In this document: piece by piece, positions 55,304 through 64,000 of the stretch | How positions within the stretch are numbered: position 1 is the first letter of the stretch | How the letters are laid out: every line of letters begins with the position of its first letter | NCBI GenBank assembly: GCA_028564705.1 | Contig: JAPXFQ010001664.1 | Location: 1 to 64,000 of the forward strand | Length of the DNA stretch: 64,000 nt | Source: Apricaphanius iberus | Taxonomy: Eukaryota; Chordata; Actinopteri; Cyprinodontiformes; Aphaniidae | Reading direction: 5' to 3' | Notes under the pieces: generated by a model | The model's input: the letters and a program-made list of their open reading frames with translations, nothing else | Told to the model about the DNA's origin: nothing | The model's database searches: none | Made by a program: the position numbers and the translations under genes

Positions 55304-56218
55304 ACCTACAGGAAACATTTGACCTCTGCCATTGTCAACAAAGGTTATGTATTTAAGTACTTAGGTGAACTTTTGTTTTAGATCTAATACTTATTTTCTG
55401 CACCCTTATACAAATAAATTCTTTAAAATTCATATGTGATTTACTAGATTTTTTCATATTCTGTCTTTTACAGTTGAGTTGAGTACCTATTATAAAAAAT
55501 ACAGACCATCTCATCTTTTTAAATGGGATAACTTGCACAATCGGTGGCTCCTAATACTTTTTGCCCTACTGTAAATGACTCTGGAAAATCTGGAAATGCC
55601 ATGATAAAGGTTTAGGAAACACTGCATTCACAAATGTGTTTGTGAATAGTTTGGATAGATGCTTATGTGCTAAATCAGAGCGCAGAAGAAAGAACTCAGT
55701 CAATAGTCCAGCTGTGAAAAGTGCATCCAAGTTATCTGATCCCTGATATCAACATTAGGCTCAGATGAAGACTGTAAACACAACACATTAAAATACAGAC
55801 TGGAAATGACCATTCATGTGGTTTTAGGCTGGGGTTATTCCTGCACAAGCAAACTGAATTACCTTCAGTACATCCTACACATTGAAAGCTCTGAGAAAAA
55901 ACTGTCAAAACACTTTACTCTGGGCGGGTAATCCTGGTTATAGAAAGCAGTTTTTGGGTTAGCAGCATGGCCACGGGTGGATGGACTGATGAGTGGATGA
56001 CAGGATTATGGTGGATGAATGAAGGCAAAGCTGAGATAAAAACAAAACATGGGTGAGTCAAGTAAAAGTGTGTTACTGTGGGATTAACCAGGAATCTCAG
56101 ACATTACCAAACTGCAGATGTGGTTCTGTACAATGGTGGGTTCGGTCCATTCTGTTACCTTCCAAGTCTTTTAATTATCCCTGCTGGTAATGGTGGGATG
56201 GGAGTGAATGGAGGTTTA
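55304..56218. other. No recognised feature
   Basis: Intronic DNA with no gene or named repeat. Confidence 0.3.
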
Positions 56219-56767
56219 CGCCTTGTCCACACGTAGCCGGGTGATATTGACAGAGATATTTTTCTACAGTTTGGCCTGTCATCCACACGTAAATGCAGAT
56301 TTTACGCACCTAAAATGAATCTTTTTAAAAACTCTGGCCAAAGTGAAGATCTGCTTTTTCTCCGTTTCCAGTGTCTGCGTGTGGACGGATAAAACCGGAG
56401 TTTTAAGGGCCGTAACGTCACTATCTGCAACAAAAAAAAGCTCCAAAATCGATTGTGCATCATGTGATTCCACTCAGAAACAGCATTTATGCTCTCAGAG
56501 CTGTGTTGGTATTCATGATTGTTAAAGCGCTTTTTGTTGGTCACTTGTTTTTACAGGCTTTATCATTCCTGTATGCCGAAGTTAGAGAGTAGAAATTTAC
56601 TCTGAACGGATAGAATTTGGGAGAACTACTGCCCCCTACAGGTTTTCCACATCTAGAATGTGTTTGAAAACGCATTTATCCGGTTATGTGTAGATGGAGA
56701 TTTTTTTAAAGGAGCTTAGGAAAATCTTAGGTTGTTTTTTTTAAACACGCTATGTGTGTACATGGCC
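56219..56767. mobile_element. 'gtccacacgtagc' non-autonomous element, complete
   Basis: The left end is CGCCTTGTCCACACGTAGC; the complement of the right end is GGCCATGTACACACATAGC. TTA is present on both flanks (56216-56218 and 56768-56770), a 3-bp duplication in the style of PIF/Harbinger elements. 549 bp. Partial copies lie at 3290-3575 and 7289-7597. Confidence 0.8.
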
Positions 56768-57130
56768 TTAGTCCTAGAATGGCTCACTACCAAATTCAGA
56801 CTAACCAGTAGGTTAATATCTACATCCAGGAATCCTGCCAGTTTCCATATATGTGCTTTGTTATACGTCTTTAACAAAGTTTTCATACCTCTTAAATTTT
56901 AAATGTTACGACTAACTTGAATGTGGTTTGTGGGGTGCTATTTGTAGGCTATTTGACTGGAACCTTAGTTAAATGATTCTGTTTATAATATAATTGACTG
57001 TTCCAAATGAACCTTGACACGAAGAAATAAATAGTAACAACAAAAGAATAACTCAAATAACACTATAACTAAATCTGTACAGCTAAGTTGTATAGCAGAT
57101 TTACACATAGTATAAAAAGAGTAAAGGAAG
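56768..57130. other. No recognised feature
   Basis: Short AT-rich spacer between two elements. Confidence 0.3.
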
Positions 57131-57866
57131 CTTTAAAGCTGCTGTCTGGAGTTTTTGAGGGAGATTTTTTAAAAATCCAACATACCAAGGCCCCTCTCAA
57201 AACATCCATGCCCCCTCTTCCTGCTCCCTTTACAACTGGGCACGCACATCACCTGTGATTTCACAGCATGTCATTGTCAAATGTCTTTATTAACAAATCG
57301 CTTTATTGGTTTGCTTTACTAAATCTGACTGTCTTACATGTTTAGCAGAAATGTCTCCAAAGCTGCGTTGGTCTGAAGCTTTTTAAGATTCAAAGGTATC
57401 TCCATTCTTGAAATCCATCGCTGATGTAAATCCTTCTCCAGCCTATAAGGCGTTTTTTGTTAAGTTTAGTCTCTGGACTTTTCTTTGTGTTTCTGACTGA
57501 AGTTGATGTAGCCCTGGCTAGCCGGGGAATCTCAAACTTTTTAGCAGAAGTTTGCTCCGACTTCTCCATGACCGCTCTCTGCCATTATGGCAACTGTAAA
57601 CAGGAAGACGCAGAGTAGCCTGTGTGCGGCCCCATCTCCACAGGTCTGCGCAAAGTGCAAGCACCTTGATTGACAGCCGACAAGCCGAAACTACAGAAAT
57701 TTGCCAGTCTGTGTGATCTTCATAGAGGTCTATGGGAGGAAGGAGAGACTTAAGAAGAAAAACAAATATTGTGGGGCACCACCCATATAGTATAGAACTC
57801 AATTATCATTTGGAAGATTCAGAAAACTTTGATATATAAATAAATTCTCTGGGCTGCAGCTTTAAG
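57131..57866. mobile_element. Putative non-autonomous DNA element
   Basis: The left end 'ctttaaagctgctgtctgga' and the complemented right end 'cttaaagctgcagcccagag' form a short imperfect inverted repeat. About 736 bp, with no transposase. The 94-codon minus frame inside (57518-57802) has no domain that I recognise. Confidence 0.55.
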
Positions 57867-58034
57867 TCTAACGAAAAGCTTTGTTGGGATTTAGAATTTC
57901 AGCACAAATCTTAAATTTTGCATCTTACACATATAGAAAAATAGATTATTGAAAAGTTATATTTCACCTAATTAATTTAAAAGGAGAAACTCATAGTTTA
58001 CACATTTATTGCATACAAGTAATAAATGTTACCA

Positions 58035-58075
58035 CAGTCCGGATAAGCGGAAGATAATGAATTGATGGATGGATA
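58035..58075 (+). repeat. SINE/LINE tail remnant
   Basis: 'ggataagcggaagataatga' followed by 'tggatggat' matches the tail of the SINE at 18174-18544 in opposite orientation. Only the tail is present. Confidence 0.5.
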
Positions 58076-58204
58076 TTACATACATCAAATACTTCTAGCT
58101 TTGTCTTGCTCATTCAGATGATTATGGCTTACAGTTAATAAATTAAAGTTTATCAGGAAATTATGTTTGATGTCGAAATTTTTCATTATGACCATGTAGT
58201 GACC

Positions 58205-58300
58205 AACACAAACATGAGAAAGACTGCTGACTTGACAGGTTTGATAAACTATACAGGCATCTTCAAGTAGGAGGGTCAAAAAGTCATTGTAAAAACAACA
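58205..58300 (+). pseudogene. Tc1-like transposase N-terminal scrap
   Basis: 'aaagactgctgacttgacag' and 'aggagggtcaaaaagtcatt' line up with the start of the transposase at 38748 (KTSDLTAVQK; KEGKTQKVIA). About 95 bp remain, frame broken. Confidence 0.55.
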
Positions 58301-58929
58301 AAAGATTGTTTGTCTTTTGTTTTTACAGCAAATCTTCAAACATTCAAAGGGAAATAGTGATTGTATTGGCTGATTGGTGGGTGGAGGGTTCCTAATTTTT
58401 AAGCTGTTGAACGGGTGCTTGGTCAGTTAAAGTCATAACGGAGACATTCTCTGCATTTACGAAATCAGATAGCAAATCAGGATTCAGAGTGAAATCTTCT
58501 GTAAGATGTTGCTTCATGCTGACTGATTGAACCTGATCACCTGACCATCAGTTGGCCATTCAACTCTTCTTTCCAAATTTGTAGTGATTTATTGAGACCA
58601 GCTGTTTTAGGAGCTTTACGACTTACATTGGCCAAGCTACTTTTCATTAGGCATCCAATAACATTAACATCATGGATTTAGTTGTAAAGCTAAACGCTTA
58701 GACACTGTTTTGGAGGCATTTTTACTGTAATTCAATAGAGGAAAAAAAAAGCTAATTACACAGTGTAAGACTACTATTTAGGTTTTGGATGGTTTCATTA
58801 CTAGCCTTTATATTTACATTTTAACTTTCTAATATTTGAGCAAATTTGGTTCATAATACCAACTAATGGCATGTCATTTTGGTTTTTGGCAATCCAGTTT
58901 GTATGCGCTATATAAATACAGGCCATTTA
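58301..58929. other. No recognised feature
   Basis: AT-rich intronic DNA. Confidence 0.3.
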
Positions 58930-59080
58930 CTATTCTTGGGATTGTCTGCATCATCCTCCTACCTCCCAAACATGGCGAGTGGAGTTTATACCAAAAAGTT
59001 CTGTTTTGTGTTATCTGACCTTATGGTTGTCATTTTGTTATACCAAACACTTTGTAGAGATAAATCATGCCTCTCTGTCT
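58930..59080 (-). pseudogene. Tc1-like transposase scrap
   Basis: The + strand text 'ggagtttataccaaaaagtt' corresponds to the GLNS.RRVW segment of the minus-strand Tc1 copies at 4700 and 16800. It is short and broken. Confidence 0.5.
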
Positions 59081-59109
59081 GCCAATCCAATGAATAAGTC
59101 TGGGTTCCC

Positions 59110-59612
59110 CAGTTGCAGGAGAAGCATCATTGCCTGACTCCTTTTTGTCTGGTGCAGTAGGGATGATGGTGTTGGGCTGTTTTCCAGGAGTTGGGCTCAG
59201 ATGTTTTCTTACAGTAAAAGGTGTTTCAACATACCAAGAGGTTTTAGACAGTTTCATGCTCTCAGCATTGGGAAAACTGTCTGGAGATGATCAACTTCTC
59301 TGCTAACATGACTGTATACCACTGCCATACAAAGTTCAAAAAGACATGGATGAGCAAGTATTGTGTACTTCAACTTGTCTGTCCTGAACAGAGACCTGAG
59401 CTTAACCTGATAGAAAACCTTAAGAATGAATCAGACACCACAAGCCAGGCCTCCACTAAAATCCATGTCTGACCTTAACCATTCTGTTCTGGGAAAATAT
59501 TCAAGCATTCTCTTAAAGATGAAGCTGTTAAAGCAGCAATAGGTGGGCCTATGGATTTAAAAAAAAGGATGTCACTCAAAGTAGACATACTTTTGGTAGT
59601 ATAGTGTATGTT
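59110..59612 (+). pseudogene. Tc1-like transposase, C-terminal half
   Basis: Degraded + strand sequence for the second half of a Tc1-like transposase: a 'GCFPGVG'-type start near 59174, KTWMSKYCVLQL and then PEQRPELNLIENLKNE (59347-59430), which holds the Asp/Glu region of the active site in decayed form. The end 'cttttggtagtatagtgta' (59593-59611) looks like a Tc1 terminal repeat. The family differs from the copies at 4.5 and 38.4 kb. Confidence 0.7.
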
Positions 59613-62499
59613 CATCTTACTACACCAATCAAACCTCTATAATTACCCCTCTGGGAGTTCAGATATCAGTGTCTTTGCCTTGTTTATGTACTGTAAATGT
59701 GAACAGCGGTTCTAACGGGTGTGGTAACACACTACACCCACTATTTCAACTCGTTGTAACCTAGCAACACAACATCATTGACAAGTTGGCTCAGAAAGTC
59801 AGCAACAGCAAGAAGGATAATACAGAACTGTCAGATGGAGAGGAACCGAGATGGATGAATAAAGGAGGCTGAATGAGTGTGTGTGTTTAACCGCAACGTC
59901 GGTGAGGCGTGCGTGTGTGTGTGAGTAAGTGAACGAGGGAGGTGGAGGAAAAGTATGAAGAGTGGCTGGTGTTGAGTTACAGGGAGTCTGTGTTGAGTGT
60001 TGCTAATTTGATACTGTGAGTTGGTCAGCAATCAGTGCAGCAGGTCCCAACAAACCCATCACAAACATACACAAACTCTTGTGTCTGCAGAACCACCCAC
60101 AGAGCACAAACCCTGCTCTCCAGTGTCTTCTGTTGATCCACAACTGCTTGTTCAAACTTGAGACTCATAGGTCAAAGCTCAAACAATCTCTTTCTGCTCA
60201 TGATCGGCTCCATCCTCTGCTTGCTTGAGTCAAATCAAACTGATGGCAGAGCTGGAAAATGCAGATCTGATGATGAAATTTGGGAAAACATAGATGCCAA
60301 GGGATACAATATAATGCATTTGGTCCTGAACATCATCTGTAATGTGATATGTTGAGTAGGATGGGGCTTAAATCAAGAGAGTAAAATCGCATTTCCCCTC
60401 TGGTACATATGGATACACCAGCACTGCAGTATGAGACCATTATATCCACACCTAACGGCCAGAATGGACAGCTATTTGGAAGAGAGAGAAAGAGACTGTA
60501 TGTGTTTTAAGAGGAGGAAGGTAAGGGCTGAAGGAGGGAGAGCTTGAACAGCTTGCCGCATTGTCAAGGACACATCAAGGAGAGATTGAGAGAGAGGGAA
60601 GAGAGCCATGGAAGAGGGGCGAGAAGGAAGGGAGAAAAAGAAAGAGAGGAGGCTAATGAAAGGAGAATGCAGCTCCCTAGGATTACTCAGCATTAGGTCA
60701 CTTGTTTTGTGTCACACCTGTGTTTGCCTTGGCCTTAACCCTGTTGAGTGCCAGAATTCCCCACAACTCCCCTGCAACACAGGGAGCTACATACGGATCC
60801 CTGCAGCAAGCATATTTCATCCACGATGCAAAGACAGCCACCTGTATCAACCAACCACAGCCTACAAATCCCCGCCTCCGTCATTGTTGGTAGCCAATCA
60901 AAAAAAAAAAAGAAAGAAAAACTCCCCTCAAAGCTATACACACTGGAGCAATGACATCACCTGTTACTGGGTAAAAACCTGTTAGACACAGGAAGCCCTG
61001 GACCTAAAATCCTGATCACCTTGGAAACTGAGGCTGGAGGGGAGAGGAAGTTGAGGAGGCTGCAGATTGGGGCAGACTTTGGAAGAACGTACATACACTC
61101 AATGTTTATCTAGATCAATACATGAGCAAAATACACTGAAGTGCAGAAGGAGAAAGTATAAAATGATCTAACTGATCATATGTAAAACAGAAAGGCAGCA
61201 CTTATTTTTACCACAATACCATAAAGTACTGATTATAGTACAGGGTTCCTACGCTCTCTAGAGAAGTTCATTAACTTTATGACAGCATGTATCCCTCTCC
61301 CATCTAGTTCCTCTCCTGTCAGCTTTCATATTTAAAGCATAACCTTTGTAGAAATATCTACCATGACTTAAGGATTGACCTTTGCATTACATTTTGATAA
61401 CGGAGAATTCTGGAACTTTTGTCCTGAAAATGATGAAGTACAGAAAGCAGATTGTGATTGGATAATTAATCAGGCTAGCTGCAGCCACATGCTTAGCAAA
61501 TGTGCAGCTTGAAGCTTGGTACATGTACTTTTAAATCTGTGTTGAGACTGTTGGGTGTTTTTTCATGACGGGGTTTAAGCTGCTGTTTGTAAAGTTACAC
61601 AGTCAAACAGCTGTAATTTGGGTTATTTAGCTTCACAGTTTAAAGTCATATGTTCCTGATGTCATTCATATCTGAGAATGTCACTGTTCCAAACTAAATA
61701 TTTCATTTGGAGCTAACTATTTGGGTATTATGAAAATTATCTTGCAGATAAGCGGAAGTGGACGATCAAAATAAAAGTTGGGTCTTGCAAATCTTTATCC
61801 TGTTGAATGAATCATTTCAACACTGGTGCTGTTCTGCTTATCACCAAGTCTGTTTGCTTATTACCTTAATATTTAGCTCTTGCTAATTAAATATGTGGTT
61901 TGGAACTGTGACAATTATAAGTTAATGAATAAAATAATGAAAAATGACTTGACTTTTATCTCGTAAGATCCACATTTTTGCTGTTCATTTTTGACTGTGT
62001 AGCTTTACTTCTCTTTCAGCAGCTGACTGAAAAAGCAAAGTAAAGGGTGGGGAGAAGGCAGGACTGCTTTATGCTAGGCTCCAAACAGGTTACTGTGTCT
62101 CGCATTTCATCACAGATGGTTTCATGAATGTTTTTTTCTTTGTTGAACTTTTTAAAACCTGTGAATATCTTGACGCTGTCAGCTGGCCCCTGTTTAATCT
62201 CTACTGATGTTTTGGTACATATGAGTTGTCCTGATTGCTTCATATTACTAGAAATAAACCATTGTCTATATTGGATACAGGTAGAGAATGATTTGACCTT
62301 TATGATGACTTCCTGTTTGTTTTTTCCTTCCCATCATCTCTGTGTCCTGGAGATTACATGGCAGCTTCTGTAGGGTTTTGTCTTTTTCTGCTATACTTAC
62401 ATGGAATGAAGTGAAATCCCACTGATATTAAACTGTTCATTTAAACTAATGAACTAATCTTTGCTCTGACAAAAACATTTTCATCGTTTGATCTTCCAG
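59613..62499. other. Intron 2, 3' end, no recognised element
   Basis: Relatively unique DNA leading to the acceptor at 62499. A TG-rich stretch (59876-59925) and purine-rich runs (60480-60660) are present. The frames of up to 125 codons here overlap on both strands and look incidental. Confidence 0.4.
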
Positions 62500-62697
62500 G
62501 TCTCAGTGGCGACCCGGCAGACCTGGAACGTCGATGTCAAATTTTCGGCCAGAACTTCATTCCCCCAAAGAAGGCCAAGACATTCCTGGAACTGGTGTGG
62601 GAGGCTCTGCAGGATGTCACCCTCATCATCTTGGAAGCCGCCGCCATCATTTCACTCGGTCTCTCCTTCTACCAGCCGCCTGGGAAGGAAAGCGAAC
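62500..62697 (+). CDS. atp2b3: Plasma-membrane Ca2+-ATPase, second coding exon
   Basis: 66 codons following the phase-1 junction give [20 protein letters not shown], then [20 protein letters not shown], and [20 protein letters not shown], ending PPGKESE. The last segment is the first transmembrane helix of the PMCA family; the rest is cytosolic. It is bounded by AG (62498-62499) and the donor GTAAGA (62698). The exon is 198 nt and keeps phase 1. The ending PPG.ESE again resembles PMCA3. Catalytic domains lie downstream, beyond the window. Confidence 0.95.
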
Positions 62698-62741
62698 GTA
62701 AGAACTGAAAGAGAAGGGGGGAGCTTGTTGCTTTTTGGAGA

Positions 62742-62766
62742 TGTGTGTGTGTGTGTGAGAGAGAGA
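62742..62766. repeat. TG/GA microsatellite
   Basis: About eight TG units followed by GA units, just inside intron 3. Confidence 0.85.
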
Positions 62767-63270
62767 ATTATCAGGTGAGAAAATAAAGACCAATTTATTA
62801 CTAAGGCTTTGAATGAGGCAACAACCCATGAAAGTGCATGCATTTTATCACAAAGAGGCTTCTGATAGACATTTCTGAATAAATAGTTAATTGGTATTCA
62901 ATGGACAACTGGACATAGATTGTGAGCAGAGAGCTGATCTAGTTTGCTTCCCTTTATTCACAGTGGAGATTAAAACTCATCAGTGTGTGACACTTTGGTT
63001 GTTAACTGTTGTTTGATAAAAGAAAATGATTAAATTGCTCACTAAATCCAGCCGTAGTGGGCAGGACTGGAGGGCCTGAGCTAATAGGTTATGGGTACAG
63101 TTTTATTTATATGTTCAAACATAACAATCTCACCTACATTTGATGAAATTTTGTTTCTTCAGAACTATGGTTAAAAACTAAATCTGAAAAAAAGGCCAAA
63201 AGTGTTTAAAGTTTAGTTCTTAAATTATTTTTTTTTAAACAAAACAAATAAGTACATAATATTTACTATT
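62767..63270. other. Intron 3, no recognised feature
   Basis: AT-rich spacer between the exon and a Rex1-like element. Confidence 0.35.
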
Positions 63271-63275
63271 ATGAT

Positions 63276-64000
63276 GAAGCTGAGGTGCTGGCAGACATCT
63301 TTAACACCTCACTGTCACTGGCATCTGTCCCCACCTGCTTAAAAACTGCCGCGATTGTCCCTGTCCCCAAGTGCTCCACAGTGACAAGCCTGAATGACTA
63401 CCGGCCAATAGCTTTAACCCCGGTAGTCATGAATGAGAGGTTGGTCATGACCCACATCAAAGACGCCATCGATATCACTGTGGACCCCCACCAGTATGCC
63501 TACAGGAAAAATCGCTGCACTGACGACGCCATATCATCGGTGGTCCACACAGCCCTGACCCATCTGGAGAGCAGAAACTCCTATGTTCGTCTGCTGGTTC
63601 TGGATTTCTCCTCAGCCTTCAACACCATCATCCCACAGACGCTGGTGCAGAAGCTCCCCTCCCTCGGACTGAGTTCCACGCTGGGGAACTGGGTCTTGGA
63701 CTTCCTGACAAATAGACCTCAGACTGTTAAGATCCACAACACCATCTCCTCCTCCATCACCCTCAGGACAGGCTCACCACAGGGCTGCATGTTGAGCCCC
63801 CACGTGTTCACTCTGCTGACGTATGACTGCTCAGCGAGACACCCAGCTGGCATATAGTTAAGTTTGCGGATGACACAGCAGTAGTGGGACGCATCACCAA
63901 CAATGATGAGTCCAAATACAGAGAGGAGGTGAAAAACCTGGTGCAGTGGTGCAGAGAAAACAACCTCTGCATCAATGTGAAGAAGACCAAGGAGATGGTG
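63276..64000 (+). pseudogene. Rex1-like LINE reverse transcriptase, runs off the window
   Basis: The frame from 63276 reads [71 protein letters not shown] and [18 protein letters not shown]: fingers and palm of a Rex1/CR1-group RT. At about 63839-63857 one frame change occurs; in the next frame VKFADDTAVVGRI carries the active-site FADD, followed by NLVQWCRENNLCINVKKTKE to the edge. A single visible lesion in over 700 bp suggests a fairly recent insertion. 5' truncated. Confidence 0.85.

Larger units (their letters stand above)
41904..62499 (+). other. Intron 2 of atp2b gene
   Basis: Bounded by GTGAGT (41904) and ttgatcttccag (AG at 62498-62499), about 20.6 kb. Joining the exons gives an uninterrupted [11 protein letters not shown] reading. 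It is largely transposon-filled; the individual elements are listed separately. I see no other host exon inside. Confidence 0.85.

Noticed and set aside
60608..60985. 125-codon frame in intron 2
   Set aside because: It overlaps antisense frames, has a poly-Lys tail from an A run, and no recognisable domain or splice context.
1..64000. A new multi-gene system or gene cluster
   Set aside because: Apart from the Ca2+-ATPase exons, almost all coding-like sequence resolves to known transposon families; nothing indicates cooperating novel genes.

Overview
This is a eukaryotic window, almost certainly from a teleost fish. The non-LTR elements belong to lineages abundant in fish (L2, Rex1-like and Rex3/RTE-like). 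They sit with Tc1-like and hAT transposons, several families of short non-autonomous DNA elements and tRNA-derived SINEs, in AT-rich, intron-like DNA. Nothing prokaryotic is present: no operons, no CRISPR array and no phage.

The one host gene I can identify with confidence is the 5' end of a plasma-membrane Ca2+-ATPase (PMCA, atp2b family, most like atp2b3) on the + strand. I infer a CpG-rich promoter and a non-coding first exon ending at the donor at 21451. An intron of about 19.7 kb leads to an exon at 41113-41903 that carries the rest of the 5' UTR and the start codon (41654). An intron of about 20.6 kb leads to the second coding exon (62500-62697), which encodes the conserved segment entering the first transmembrane helix. 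The gene continues past the window. The leader contains four short upstream ORFs, one of which exists only after splicing of exon 1 to exon 2.

The rest is mostly transposable-element sediment. Positions 1-20.9 kb are upstream flank: Tc1-like remnants (1.1, 4.5-5.4, 16.1-17.6 and 18.6 kb), L2 copies (1.4, 7.1-8.3, 10.0-12.0 and 14.1 kb), a 3' LTR with the tail of a Ty3/gypsy-type pol (5.7-6.9 kb), an L2-independent Rex3 fragment carrying a SINE, and one hAT element inside another (19.2-20.4 kb). Intron 1 holds a GT-rich block (24.6-25.1 kb), a small element containing a 44-bp perfect palindrome (27.2 kb), a hAT element (28.1-29.8 kb), a Rex1-like fragment (31.5-32.2 kb), the longest L2 copy (32.6-35.9 kb), a TTAA-flanked element (37.0-37.9 kb) and a young-looking deleted Tc1 element (38.4-39.5 kb). 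Intron 2 holds a hAT element inside an older element (43.2-45.5 kb), an L1-like fragment, a Rex3 copy split by about 1.2 kb, a hAT element with an exact duplication (51.4-52.5 kb), an LTR with an internal repeat-rich ORF (53.8-55.3 kb) and two further short elements. Intron 3 begins with a Rex1-like reverse transcriptase running off the window edge.

I found no convincing new biological system. The items most worth checking are the upstream-ORF leader, the foldback inside the deleted Tc1 element, the GT-rich block, the Ser/Pro/Ala-rich ORF linked to an LTR, and an unassigned open frame at 9.5-9.8 kb that might be a terminal exon.
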